From the NCBI RefSeq assembly GCF_014873485.1, contig NZ_JADBDT010000001.1, positions 2,046,001 to 2,110,000 on the forward strand: a DNA stretch of 64,000 nucleotides, written 5' to 3'. Numbering within the stretch: the stretch's first letter is position 1; each line of letters begins with the position of its first letter. The stretch comes from Sphingopyxis sp. OAS728 (GTDB taxonomy: Bacteria; Pseudomonadota; Alphaproteobacteria; Sphingomonadales; Sphingomonadaceae). This document shows positions 48,885-58,095 of this stretch, in pieces. The notes under the pieces were generated by a model. That model saw only the letters and a program-made list of their open reading frames with translations. It was not told the DNA's origin and did not search any database. Position numbers and translations under genes: made by a program.

Positions 48885-50722
48885 ATGACGGACTCCATGG
48901 CAGCAAGAACGGCCGACCCGCCCTTTTCGGCTTCGTCGGCATGATGGCGGAACAGGGCGAACAACTCGCGGCCGACGCCCAGCGCGGGCGGCGGGGCGAC
49001 GGCGGGGGTGCGTGCGGCCCATTCGGCTTCGTCGACGAGCGCGATCGCCTCGCCGTTCACCGCGCAGACGCGAACGATGTCGCCGTCCTGCAAATAGGCG
49101 AGCGGGCCGCTGACGCCGTCGGGGCCAGGCAAGGCTTCGGGCGACAGATGGATCACCGCGGGCACCTTGCCGCTCGCGCCCGACATGCGGCCGTCGGTGA
49201 GGAGCGCAACGCGGAAGCCCTTGTCCTGCAGCACGCCGAGCGCGGGGGTCAGCTTGTGCAGTTCGGGCATGCCGTTGGCGCGCGGGCCCTGGAAGCGGAC
49301 GACGACGACGACGTCGCGCTCGAGCTCGCCCGCCTTGAACGCGGCCAATACCTGGTTCTGGTCGTCGAAGATCCGGCACGGCGCCTCGATCGTCCAGCGA
49401 TCCTCGGCAACCGCGCTCGTCTTGATAATCGCGCGGCCCAAATTGCCTGCGAGCAGGCGCATGCCGCCGTCTGGCGAGAAAGGCGCCGAAACGGGACGCA
49501 GCATCGTATCGTCGCGGCTCTCGGCGGGGGCAGCCTGCCAGTGGAGTTCGTCATTTACGAGCACCGGCTCGGCGGCATAGTCGGCCATCGTCCCGCCGAC
49601 GGTCAGCACATCGCCGTGCAGCAAGCCGGCGCCGAGCAGTTCGCGCACGACATAGCCGATCCCGCCTGCGGCATGGAAATTGTTCACGTCGCCCGCCCCG
49701 TTCGGATAGACGCGCGCGAGCAAGGGCACCGCGTGGCTGAGTTCGTCGAAATCCTGCCAGTCGATGACGATCCCCGCCGCGCGCGCGATCGCGGGCAGGT
49801 GGATCGCATGGTTGGTGGAGCCGCCCGTCGCGAGCAGGCCGATCGCGGCGTTGACGATCGCCTTTTCATCGATGCAGCGCGCGAGCGGACGATAATCGTC
49901 GCCGTCCCAGCCGATCTGCGCAATACGGTGCGTCGCAGCGCGCGTCAGTTCCTGCCGCAGCTTGGTGCCGGGGTTGGTGAAGGCGCTGCCGGGGATGTGA
50001 AGCCCCATCAGCTCCATCATCATCTGGTTGCTGTTCGCGGTGCCATAGAAAGTACAGGTGCCCGCACCGTGATAGCTTGCCGCCTCGGCCTCTAGCAGCT
50101 CGTCACGCGTCGCCTTGCCTTCGGCATAAAGCTGGCGGACGCGCTGCTTTTCCTTGTTCGCGAGGCCAGAAGGCATCGGCCCGGCGGGGATCAATATCTG
50201 CGGCAGGTGGCCGAAACGCAGCGCGCCGATCAACAGGCCAGGAACGATCTTGTCGCAGATACCGAGCAGCAAAGCGCTCTCGAACATCGCGTGGCTCAAT
50301 GCGATCACCGTGCCCTGCGCGATATTGTCGCGGCTGAACAGCGACAGGTCCATGCCCGCCTGTCCCTGCGTCACCCCGTCGCACATCGCGGGAACGCCGC
50401 CCGCGACCTGCGCGGTCGCGCCGACTTCGCGCGCGAAGAGTTTGATCTGTTCGGGATAGCGGCCGTACGGCTGATGCGCCGAGAGCATGTCGTTATAGCT
50501 GGTGACGATGCCGATATTCATCTCGGCGCCCGACCGGATCGCGGGCTTGTCCTCGCCGGAGGCGGCAAAGCCATGCGCGAGATTGCCGCACGAGAGGTTG
50601 CCGCGATTGGTGCCCGCCTCGCGCTGGCGGTCCATAAGTTCGAGATAGGCGGCGCGGCGCGGAGCACTGCGCGCGATAATGCGGTCGGTAACCTTGGCGA
50701 TTACGGGGTTCAGATCAGTCAT
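48881..50722 (-). CDS. edd: 6-phosphogluconate dehydratase
   Basis: A 613-residue [4Fe-4S] dehydratase that makes KDPG from 6-phosphogluconate. IlvD/Edd family features include [44 protein letters not shown], a TGGSTNH stretch and [12 protein letters not shown]. The cluster cysteines appear in these segments. Full length. Its start overlaps the zwf stop by 8 bp and its stop overlaps the eda start, so zwf, edd and eda form one operon. Confidence 0.96.
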   Translation of the reverse strand: MTDLNPVIAKVTDRIIARSAPRRAAYLELMDRQREAGTNRGNLSCGNLAHGFAASGEDKPAIRSGAEMNIGIVTSYNDMLSAHQPYGRYPEQIKLFAREVGATAQVAGGVPAMCDGVTQGQAGMDLSLFSRDNIAQGTVIALSHAMFESALLLGICDKIVPGLLIGALRFGHLPQILIPAGPMPSGLANKEKQRVRQLYAEGKATRDELLEAEAASYHGAGTCTFYGTANSNQMMMELMGLHIPGSAFTNPGTKLRQELTRAATHRIAQIGWDGDDYRPLARCIDEKAIVNAAIGLLATGGSTNHAIHLPAIARAAGIVIDWQDFDELSHAVPLLARVYPNGAGDVNNFHAAGGIGYVVRELLGAGLLHGDVLTVGGTMADYAAEPVLVNDELHWQAAPAESRDDTMLRPVSAPFSPDGGMRLLAGNLGRAIIKTSAVAEDRWTIEAPCRIFDDQNQVLAAFKAGELERDVVVVVRFQGPRANGMPELHKLTPALGVLQDKGFRVALLTDGRMSGASGKVPAVIHLSPEALPGPDGVSGPLAYLQDGDIVRVCAVNGEAIALVDEAEWAARTPAVAPPPALGVGRELFALFRHHADEAEKGGSAVLAAMESVI

Positions 50723-52178
50723 GCCAACTCGCTCCGTCGCGCTCGATCAGCGCGATTGCACTCGACGGCCCCCAGCTTCCCGCCGTGTAATTCTGCGGCG
50801 CCATATCGACCGCGGCCCAGGCGTCGCGGATCGAATCGATCCACTGCCACTGCGCCTCGACCTCGTCGCGGCGCACGAACAGGGTCTGGTCGCCCTCGAT
50901 GAAATCGAGCAGCAGGCGCTCATAGGCGATGCGCCGCCGCTCGCCCGCAAAGCTGTGCGAGAGCGAGACGTCCATCGTCACCTCTTTGAGCTTCACCCCG
51001 TCGCGATCGAGGCCGGGCTGCTTCGCCATCACCTTGACCCGGATATTCTCCTCGGGCTGCAAGTTGATGATCATGCTGTTCGCATCGAGCTTGCCCGCGC
51101 CGACGCGCGCGAAGATATTGTGCGGCACCGGCTTGAACTGGATCAGCACCTCGGACTTGCGCTGCGGCATGCGCTTGCCGGTGCGCAGGTAGAAGGGCAC
51201 GCCCTTCCAGCGCCAATTGTCGATATAGGCTTTCAGAGCGACGAAGGTTTCGGTGTTCGACGGATTGCCGAGCTCGTCGGCATAGCCCGCGACCGCACCG
51301 CCATTGACCGCACCGCTGGTATATTGGCCCTTGACGCTGTGCGCCTTCACATCCTCGGCCGTCATCTTGCGAAGCGAGCGGAGCAGCTTGACCTTTTCGT
51401 CGCGCACCGCGGTCGACGAAACGCTCGAAGGCGGCTCCATCGCGATGATCGCGAGCAGTTGGAGCATATGGTTCTGCACCATGTCCTTGAGCGCGCCGAC
51501 ACCGTCATAATAGGAGACGCGGCCCTCGAGCCCGACGGTTTCGGCGACGGTGATCTGAACATGATCGATTGCCTGCGCATTCCAGAGCGGCTCGAACAGC
51601 ATGTTGGCAAAGCGGAGCGCGAGCAGGTTCTGCACCGTTTCCTTGCCGAGATAATGGTCGATGCGGAAGACGCGGTCTTCGGCAAAGGCGTCGCCGACCT
51701 CGGCATTCACGTTGCGCGACGAGGCAAGGTCGTGGCCGATCGGCTTTTCCATCGCGATGCGGCATTCGGCGCAGGCGATGCTCGCAGCCTTCAGCCCCTG
51801 GGCGATCGGACCGAACATCGACGGCGGGGTCGAAAGATAGGCGCCGATCGGACGACCGAGCCGGTCGCCGAGCTGCGCCGCAAGTTCGTCATAACCCGTG
51901 CCGGCCCCCGCATCGACCGAACAATAATTGACGCGTTCGAGGAAGGTCGCGATCTGCCGGTCATCGAGCCGGTCGGCGGGCAGATGTTCGGTCAGCGCTT
52001 TTCGCACCATGTCGTGGCACGCCGCGCGGTCCATCTTCGATCGTCCCGACGCGACAATCGTCAGCACATCGGCAAGCAGCCCGTCGACATGGAGATTGTA
52101 GAGCGAGGGGAAAAGCATCCGCTGCGCAAGGTCGCCCGTTGCGCCGAACAGGATCAGGGTTTCGACTTTTACGCTCAC
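50715..52178 (-). CDS. zwf: glucose-6-phosphate 1-dehydrogenase
   Basis: A 487-residue NAD(P)-dependent dehydrogenase making 6-phosphogluconolactone and NAD(P)[20 protein letters not shown] is the nucleotide motif, [16 protein letters not shown] the active site with the catalytic His, and [15 protein letters not shown] the substrate and allosteric region. It starts with GTG (52176-52178), with AAGGGGA 6 bases before. Note that the 6-phosphogluconolactonase gene (pgl), common in this operon, is not in this window. First gene of the ten-gene minus-strand run. Confidence 0.96.
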   Translation of the reverse strand: MSVKVETLILFGATGDLAQRMLFPSLYNLHVDGLLADVLTIVASGRSKMDRAACHDMVRKALTEHLPADRLDDRQIATFLERVNYCSVDAGAGTGYDELAAQLGDRLGRPIGAYLSTPPSMFGPIAQGLKAASIACAECRIAMEKPIGHDLASSRNVNAEVGDAFAEDRVFRIDHYLGKETVQNLLALRFANMLFEPLWNAQAIDHVQITVAETVGLEGRVSYYDGVGALKDMVQNHMLQLLAIIAMEPPSSVSSTAVRDEKVKLLRSLRKMTAEDVKAHSVKGQYTSGAVNGGAVAGYADELGNPSNTETFVALKAYIDNWRWKGVPFYLRTGKRMPQRKSEVLIQFKPVPHNIFARVGAGKLDANSMIINLQPEENIRVKVMAKQPGLDRDGVKLKEVTMDVSLSHSFAGERRRIAYERLLLDFIEGDQTLFVRRDEVEAQWQWIDSIRDAWAAVDMAPQNYTAGSWGPSSAIALIERDGASWHD

Positions 52179-52301
52179 TACAGTCCCCTTGGATAGTTTT
52201 TCAGAATTGGAGGATGCACCCCGCGAATGCAACGCGCATACGTAGGCCGCATACGATGTCGCCCCTTGGCAAATCGGACAACGCTGCCATAGGAATTCGC
52301 C
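52179..52301. promoter_or_regulatory. shared promoter region of zwf and glpD
   Basis: A 123-bp gap between divergent carbon-metabolism genes. It is relatively AT-rich at 52190-52215. CGCGCATACGTAGGCCGCATACG contains two GCATACG half-sites in direct repeat (52236-52242 and 52249-52255), which could be a regulator site. No known consensus is matched. Confidence 0.35.
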
Positions 52302-53852
52302 ATGCTCGACAGCCCTGCCCCTTATGATGTCATCGTCGTCGGCGGCGGTGTCAATGGCGCGGGCGTCGCGCGCGATGCCGCGGGACGCGGGGCGCGCGTG
52401 CTGCTGCTCGAGGCGAACGACCTTGCCGAAGGCACATCGTCGAAGTCGACGAAGCTGATCCACGGCGGGCTGCGCTACCTCGAACATTATGAATTCGGCC
52501 TCGTGCGCGAGGCGCTCAAGGAGCGCGAAATACTGTGGGGCATCGCGCCGCATATCATCCGCCCGCTGCGTTTCGTGCTGCCGCATCGACCCGGTCTGCG
52601 CCCGCGCTGGCTGCTGCGGCTCGGCCTTTTCCTCTATGACCATATCGGCGGCCGCAAAAAGCTGCCCGCGACGCGATCGGTCGATTTGCGCCGCCATGCC
52701 GCGGGCGGGCCGCTGCAGCCGCAATATGTCAAAGGCTTCGAATATTCGGACGGCTGGGTCGACGATGCACGGCTCGTCGCGCTCAACGCACGCGACGCGG
52801 CCGATCATGGTGCGCGCGTCCGCACGCGCACGCGCGCCGAAATGCTGCGCTGCGAGGATGGGCTGTGGATCGTCGACGCTCGCGACGACCAAGGGCACCA
52901 ATATCGCTTTACCGGGCGCAGCGTCGTCAATGCGGCGGGGCCGGCGGTGCTCGACCTGCTGAAGCGCGCCGACGCCGAACCCGATCAGCAGATGCGGCTG
53001 GTTCGCGGATCGCATATCGTCGTGCGCAAGGTCTTCGAGCACGACTATGCCTATTTCTTCCAGCTCCCCGACGGACGCATCTTCTTCGCCATCCCCTATG
53101 AACGCGACTTCACGCTGATCGGGACAACCGACCAGGACCATGACGGGCCGGCAAGCGAAGCGAACGCGAGCGACGAGGAAATCGCCTATCTGTGCGAAGG
53201 CGCGAGCCTCTATTTTCGCGAGCCGGTCACCCCCGCCGATGTCGTGTGGACCTATTCGGGCGTCCGGCCGCTGATCGAGGACGGATCGGGGCGCCCCGAG
53301 GCGGCGACGCGCGGATACCGGATCGACCTCGACATGGCCGAGGGCGCGCCGCTGCTCACCATCTATGGCGGCAAGATCACCAGCTATCGCCATGTTGCCG
53401 AAGATGCGGTCGACGAACTCGCCGGGCATATCGATGCGCTGTCGCGTAAGCATTGGACCGGCAAGACGTCGCTTCCCGGCGGCGATTTCGCGACCGACGG
53501 TATCGCGGCATTGAAGGCCGAATATAAGCTCGCCTATCCCTTCCTGACCGCCGCAACGGTCGACCGTATCGCCCGCGCCTATGGCACCGACGCGCGGCGC
53601 TGGCTGGGCGATGGCGCTAGCTGGGACGAACTCGGCGGCGAAATCGCCCACGGGCTCAGCGTCGCCGAAGTCCGCTGGATGGTGACGCGCGAATGGGCGC
53701 GCACGACCGACGATGTGCTCTGGCGGCGAAGCAAGCTGGGGCTGCATTTCACGCCCGATCAGGTGACCACGCTCGCCGAACATATCGCCCGCCTCGTCGC
53801 CGAGGCGCGGCTTGCCGATCCGGAATATTTTGAGGGTCGCGTGAATAACTGA
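52302..53852 (+). CDS. glpD: glycerol-3-phosphate dehydrogenase (FAD, respiratory)
   Basis: A 516-residue FAD flavoprotein that oxidises glycerol-3-phosphate to dihydroxyacetone phosphate and feeds electrons to quinone. VVGGGVNGAGVARDAAGRG is the FAD motif; KSTKLIHGGLRYLEHYEFGLVREAL, RGSHIVV, IGTTDQDHDG and the C-terminal GKITSYRHVAEDAVDEL part with its DAO_C domain are complete. It is the catabolic counterpart of GpsA at the other end of the lipid block. It is divergent from zwf with a 123-bp shared region. Confidence 0.96.
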   Translation: MLDSPAPYDVIVVGGGVNGAGVARDAAGRGARVLLLEANDLAEGTSSKSTKLIHGGLRYLEHYEFGLVREALKEREILWGIAPHIIRPLRFVLPHRPGLRPRWLLRLGLFLYDHIGGRKKLPATRSVDLRRHAAGGPLQPQYVKGFEYSDGWVDDARLVALNARDAADHGARVRTRTRAEMLRCEDGLWIVDARDDQGHQYRFTGRSVVNAAGPAVLDLLKRADAEPDQQMRLVRGSHIVVRKVFEHDYAYFFQLPDGRIFFAIPYERDFTLIGTTDQDHDGPASEANASDEEIAYLCEGASLYFREPVTPADVVWTYSGVRPLIEDGSGRPEAATRGYRIDLDMAEGAPLLTIYGGKITSYRHVAEDAVDELAGHIDALSRKHWTGKTSLPGGDFATDGIAALKAEYKLAYPFLTAATVDRIARAYGTDARRWLGDGASWDELGGEIAHGLSVAEVRWMVTREWARTTDDVLWRRSKLGLHFTPDQVTTLAEHIARLVAEARLADPEYFEGRVNN

Positions 53853-53907
53853 CAAAGTTTGTCAGGTAGCTCGGCGTACCCCGTCTCCACATGAAGGGAG
53901 ACTATCG

Positions 53908-54474
53908 ATGATCGACATGAACTTGACGCGCCGCGGCGCACTCGAAATCGCCGTAGCGGGCGGACTTGTCGCGATGGCCGGGTCGGCGGGCAACGCCGCG
54001 CCGCCATCGGCGGCGGCGAACGACTGGGCTTTTCTGGTCGGGCGCTGGAAGGTCCGCCATCGCAAATTGCGTGAACGGCTCACCGGCAGCAGCGACTGGA
54101 TCGAGTTCGACGGCAGCAGCGAGAATTGGCCGTTGCTTGGCGGCGGCGCGAATGTCGAAGACAATATCTTTTATACGCCGGAAGAGACCTATCGCGGCGT
54201 CGCGCTGCGCGCCTTCGATCCCGCGACGAACTTATGGTCGATCTGGTGGCTCGATTCGCGCGCGACCGACCGGCTCGACGTGCCGGTGCGCGGGACGTTC
54301 GAGGATGGCGTCGGAACCTTTCTTGCCGAGGACAACTGGAAGGGCACGCCGGTGACGGTGCGTTTCCGCTGGTCGGACATCACGCCGCAGTCGGCCAAGT
54401 GGGAGCAAGCCTTCTCGACCGACGGCGGCGCGACGTGGGAGGTCAACTGGGTGATGAAGTTCACCCGCGCCTGA
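53908..54474 (+). CDS. Tat-type secreted hypothetical protein (DUF1579-like)
   Basis: A 188-residue protein with a twin-arginine leader (NLTRRGALEIAVAGGLVAMAG, RR at 8-9). The mature part starts with NDWAFLVGRWKVRHRKLRERL, the DFLVGxWxx pattern of DUF1579-like proteins: a beta-sheet fold with ENWPLLGGGANVEDNIF, ALRAFDPATNLWSIWWLDS, WEVNWVMKFTR. GGGAG lies 9 bases before the ATG. Its exact role is unknown; Tat export suggests that it folds or binds a cofactor before crossing the membrane. It ends 5 bp from the convergent SDR. Confidence 0.72.
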   Translation: MIDMNLTRRGALEIAVAGGLVAMAGSAGNAAPPSAAANDWAFLVGRWKVRHRKLRERLTGSSDWIEFDGSSENWPLLGGGANVEDNIFYTPEETYRGVALRAFDPATNLWSIWWLDSRATDRLDVPVRGTFEDGVGTFLAEDNWKGTPVTVRFRWSDITPQSAKWEQAFSTDGGATWEVNWVMKFTRA

Positions 54475-54479
54475 CCCCG

Positions 54480-55217
54480 TCAGGCGACGAGTGCGAGCGC
54501 GTCGGCACCCGCCGGGAAATGGGGCCGGCCGCTCTGGTCGTGAACCGCCTGCCACACCGCCTTCGCGACATCGGCCTCGGTCGTGAACAGCGACGGTTCG
54601 GCCATGCCGGCGAGGATCGGTTCGGCGTAGGACCAATAGGGCTGCGGCAACACATCCTCGAGCTTGATTTCGGTATTCCGCGCAAAGGCGGTCGTCGGGC
54701 CATAGCCGGGTTCGACGAGCTTTACCGCGATGCCGAGCGGCAGCAGTTCGTGCGCGAGGCTACGCGTAAAACCCTGGATCGCGGTCTTGCTGCCGGTATA
54801 GGCGGCGGCGAGCGGAAAGGGCGCGAGCGTCGTCGTCGAGGTGATGTTCACGATGACCCCCGAACCGCGTGTCCGCATCTGCGGGATCACCGCCTGCGTC
54901 ATCGCGATCGTGCCGAGCGTGTTGGTTTCGAAAATGTCGCGGATCTTTTGGAATGGCGAATGTTCGAGCGCGCCGAACAGGCCGATGCCGGCATTGTTGA
55001 CGAGGACGTCGATCGGGCCCGCAAGTTCGAGCGCGAGGGCGATGCTGTCGGTATCGGTGACGTCGAGGGGGAGGATGCGGAGGCGGTCGGAAGGTGTCAA
55101 AGGTGCCGCGGAGGGGTTGCGCATCGTCGCGACCACATTCCAGCCGAGCGCGTGGAAATGACGGGCGGTTTCAAGACCATAGCCCGACGAGCAGCCGGTG
55201 ATGAGGATGGTTTTCAT
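54480..55217 (-). CDS. SDR family oxidoreductase
   Basis: A 245-residue short-chain dehydrogenase with TGCSSGYGLETARHF (NAD(P) motif), NNAGIG, the catalytic Ser in NITSTTT, and YTGSK (Tyr-x3-Lys). The C-terminal substrate region (VKLVEPGYGPTTAFA) fits the classical group. The start at 55217 (MKTILITG) is favoured by GGAACATCT; earlier starts add a histidine-rich non-family extension. The AraC-type regulator is divergent 94 bp away and is the probable controller. Confidence 0.88.
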   Translation of the reverse strand: MKTILITGCSSGYGLETARHFHALGWNVVATMRNPSAAPLTPSDRLRILPLDVTDTDSIALALELAGPIDVLVNNAGIGLFGALEHSPFQKIRDIFETNTLGTIAMTQAVIPQMRTRGSGVIVNITSTTTLAPFPLAAAYTGSKTAIQGFTRSLAHELLPLGIAVKLVEPGYGPTTAFARNTEIKLEDVLPQPYWSYAEPILAGMAEPSLFTTEADVAKAVWQAVHDQSGRPHFPAGADALALVA

Positions 55218-55311
55218 AGATGTTCCTTTCTCGTGGTGATGAAAGGACGCTAGACGGCACAAGACGGACTATCTATAATCTGAAATCCACATTTTATTCG
55301 AGATAGTCCAT

Positions 55312-56208
55312 ATGACCGACCCTTTGTCCGACCTGATCGCGCTGCTGCGCCCGCGCACGGTGTTTGCGAAAGCTATCAGCGGCGCCGGAAACTGGGCGGT
55401 GCGCTATGGCGATTTCGGGCATCCGGGGTTCTGCACGGTGATCGAAGGCGCCTGCCGGCTGTCGGTGGACGGCGCCGATCCGGTGAACATCGAGGCGGGC
55501 GACTTCGTCTTCCTGCCCGCGACGCCAGGCTTCACCATGGGAGGGTTCGAGCCCGCCGCGCCGGTCGACATCGATCCGCACGCCGCGGCGGACCTGACCG
55601 GCGAAGTGCGCCACGGCCGGCAGGAGGGCGCGCCCGATGTGACGATGCTCGGCGGCTATTTCGTCTTTGAATCGCCCGACGCCGCGCTGCTCGTGTCGCA
55701 GCTTCCCGCGCTCATCCACCTCCGCGGTGCTGAGCGGCTGGCGACGCTGGTGCGGCTGGTGCGCGAGGAGGCGGGCGAAGAGCGGCCGGGATGCGACCTG
55801 ATCCTGTCGCGGCTGGTCGAGGTGCTGATCGTCGAGGCGCTGCGATCGGTCGAGGGCGACGATGCACCGCCGGGGCTGCTGCGCGGCCTCGGCGATCCGC
55901 GGCTGGCGGCGGCGATCCGGCAGATCCACGGGGCGCCCGCGCGGCCGTGGACGGTCGCGGCGCTCGCGAAGGAAGCGGCATTGTCGCGCTCGGCTTTCTT
56001 CGAGCGCTTTGCACGCACCGTCGGCGTGCCGCCGATGGAATATCTGCAGGGCTGGCGGATGAGCATCGCCAAGGATCTGCTGCGCCGCCGCGCGGGCAAA
56101 CTCGACGAGATTGCAGCGCGCGTCGGCTATGGATCGGCGAGCGCGTTCAGCACCGCCTTCACCCGCCATGTCGGATTGCCGCCGAAGCGCTTTGCGATGA
56201 CCGCCTAA
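55312..56208 (+). CDS. AraC family regulator (cupin-6 type)
   Basis: A 298-residue regulator with an N-terminal cupin-like sensing domain (about 30-180, GHPGFCTVIEGACRLSVDGADPVNIEAGDFVFLPATP) and a C-terminal pair of HTH motifs (about 200-295, AALAKEAALSRSAFFERFARTVGVPPMEYLQGWRM and IAARVGYGSASAFSTAFTRHVGLPP). The pairing with a divergent SDR gene is typical for this class. It overlaps the MOSC gene stop by 4 bp, convergently. Confidence 0.9.
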   Translation: MTDPLSDLIALLRPRTVFAKAISGAGNWAVRYGDFGHPGFCTVIEGACRLSVDGADPVNIEAGDFVFLPATPGFTMGGFEPAAPVDIDPHAAADLTGEVRHGRQEGAPDVTMLGGYFVFESPDAALLVSQLPALIHLRGAERLATLVRLVREEAGEERPGCDLILSRLVEVLIVEALRSVEGDDAPPGLLRGLGDPRLAAAIRQIHGAPARPWTVAALAKEAALSRSAFFERFARTVGVPPMEYLQGWRMSIAKDLLRRRAGKLDEIAARVGYGSASAFSTAFTRHVGLPPKRFAMTA

Positions 56209-56864
56209 TCGGCGCCGAACTGTTCGGCGAGCTTGGCGCGGCGGACCTTCCATGTTTCGGCGAGCACGGGCACGTCGCGGAGCGCGCGGAGGTCGGCGAC
56301 GCGATCCTTCGCCTCGCCGCCGATGAGCAGGCCGAAGAGCGAGGCGAGCGGCCATTCGGGATACGGCCGGTCGATCAGCTCCAGATCGTCGCCCGCGCGC
56401 ACGGTGCCGGGTTCGAGCACGCGGTAGTACCAGCCCGAACGCCGCGTCTTTACCACCCCCGCCATCACGCCCTTGGTTTCGAAACGATGGTCGAGCTTCC
56501 AGCAGGGCTGGCGCGCCTGCGTCACTTCGACGAGCGCACTGCCGAGGCGGAAGCGGTCGCCGAGGAAGACGCTGTTTTCGTCGAGGCCGATGGTCGAGAT
56601 ATTCTCCCCGAACGCACCCGCCGCATCGAGCAGCGGCGCTGCGCCGAGCTGACCGCGCCACCAGTCATAATGGTCGGCGGGATAATGGTGGATCGCCTTG
56701 TCGATGCCGCCATGGACGCTGCGGTCGGCCTGTTCGTCGCCGACGAGCCCCATTGCATCGACCGCAACCGCATCGGCGACCGGCAGCTTGCCGATCGCGC
56801 TCGGCTCATCGCCGCGAAAGGGGATCGCCTTGCCCGTCAGGACAGCAAGAATCGGGGTCTTCAT
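56205..56864 (-). CDS. MOSC domain-containing protein
   Basis: A 219-residue YiiM-like MOSC protein. GLVGDEQADRSVHGGIDKAIHHYPADHY, GAFGENISTIGL and VTQARQPCWKLDHRF (with the conserved cysteine near 140) are visible, followed by the typical RSGWYYRVLEPGTVRAGD. MOSC enzymes use a molybdenum cofactor, often to reduce N-hydroxylated compounds such as hydroxylaminopurines. It lies about 4 kb from the FdhD/MobA/FdhF genes, which would provide the same cofactor chemistry. Confidence 0.87.
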   Translation of the reverse strand: MKTPILAVLTGKAIPFRGDEPSAIGKLPVADAVAVDAMGLVGDEQADRSVHGGIDKAIHHYPADHYDWWRGQLGAAPLLDAAGAFGENISTIGLDENSVFLGDRFRLGSALVEVTQARQPCWKLDHRFETKGVMAGVVKTRRSGWYYRVLEPGTVRAGDDLELIDRPYPEWPLASLFGLLIGGEAKDRVADLRALRDVPVLAETWKVRRAKLAEQFGAD

Positions 56865-56917
56865 GCCGCCGATTGCATAGGCCAAGCGGCGCAAATGGCA
56901 ATCGGCGGACGTTGGCG

Positions 56918-58081
56918 TCAGGCTTCGACAAGTGCGGGCGCTTTCTGCGCCCGCGTCGCCACTACGATCGCGAGGCCCGCAAGCGCCATCGCCGCCCCCG
57001 CGAACGAGACCGCCGGATAGCCGAGCCCGAGGCCGATCACCCCGCCCCCGACCGCGGCGCCGACGGCGTTGCCGAGGTTGAAGGCGCCGATATTGACCGC
57101 CGAGGCCAGATTGGGCGCATCGGACGCCGCCTCCATCACGCGCATCTGGAGCGGCGGGACGATGGCGAAGGTCGCGACGCCCCACACGAAGATGGTGACC
57201 GCCGCAGCGAGCGGCTGGAACATCGCGCCCGCGAAGATGACGAGCGTCGCGGCGAGCCCGGCGAGCGAGACGATCAGCGTGCGGTCGATCGACTTGTCGG
57301 CGAAGACGCCGCCGAGCCAGTTGCCGGCGGTGAGGCCGAGCCCGTAGATCACCAGCATCGCGGTCACGAATAATGTCCCGGCATGCGTCGCTTCGGTCAG
57401 GATCGGCGCGATGTAAGTGAAGACCGTGAACATCGCCGACGAGCCGATCGCGGTGAGCGCGAGCGCGATCAGAACCTCACGCCGCTTCAGCACGCCGAGT
57501 TCGGCGAGCATGTTGCCGCCCGTATCGCGGCCGATATCGGGAAGCGCGAAACGCAGCGCCGCCATGGTAATCAGGCCCCAGACGGCGATCGCGCCAAAGG
57601 CGGTGCGCCAGCCGAAGGTTTCCCCGACCCACGGCGCGAGCGGCACGCCGATGACATTGGCGAGCGTCAGCCCCATGAACATCGCCGCGACCGCGCTCGC
57701 GCGCTTTTCGGGCGGAACGAGGCTCGCCGCGACGACCGAACCGACGCCGAAAAAGGCGCCGTGGTTCAATGAGGTGATGACGCGCGCGACCATCAGCGTC
57801 ATGTAATCGCCCGCGATGGCGGACAGGAAATTGCCGAGCGTGAAGATCGCCATCAGGCCGATCAGCAGCGTGCGGCGGTTCATCCGCGCGGTGGTGAGCG
57901 TCATCAGCGGCGCTCCGAGCATCACGCCGAGCGCATAGGCCGAGACGAGCAGCCCGGCGGCGGGGATCGACACCCCCAGCCCCTCGGCCATGTCGGGGAG
58001 CAGCCCCATCGGGGCGAATTCGGTGATGCCGATACCGAAGGCGCCGGTGGCGAGCGCAAGGAGGGGAAAGTTGATTTTCAT
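56918..58081 (-). CDS. MFS transporter (DHA1/AraJ-like)
   Basis: A 387-residue drug:H+ antiporter-1 family permease with twelve transmembrane helices. The N-terminal LLALATGAFGIGITEFAPMGLLPDM, the motif A-like MLGAPLMTLTTARMNRRTLL after helix 2, and motif C-like NHGAFFGVGSVVAASLV mark the family. Related proteins export arabinose-like sugars, lipids or drugs; the substrate is unknown. It follows the aldo/keto reductase by 14 bp on the same strand, so they are probably co-transcribed. Confidence 0.9.
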   Translation of the reverse strand: MKINFPLLALATGAFGIGITEFAPMGLLPDMAEGLGVSIPAAGLLVSAYALGVMLGAPLMTLTTARMNRRTLLIGLMAIFTLGNFLSAIAGDYMTLMVARVITSLNHGAFFGVGSVVAASLVPPEKRASAVAAMFMGLTLANVIGVPLAPWVGETFGWRTAFGAIAVWGLITMAALRFALPDIGRDTGGNMLAELGVLKRREVLIALALTAIGSSAMFTVFTYIAPILTEATHAGTLFVTAMLVIYGLGLTAGNWLGGVFADKSIDRTLIVSLAGLAATLVIFAGAMFQPLAAAVTIFVWGVATFAIVPPLQMRVMEAASDAPNLASAVNIGAFNLGNAVGAAVGGGVIGLGLGYPAVSFAGAAMALAGLAIVVATRAQKAPALVEA

Positions 58082-58095
58082 GTCGGTTCTTCCGA

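Noticed and set aside
52179..53855. Open frame extending zwf upstream through the antisense of glpD
   Set aside because: The zwf start is set by a GTG with a good ribosome site at 52176-52178; the extension opposes glpD and has no family match.
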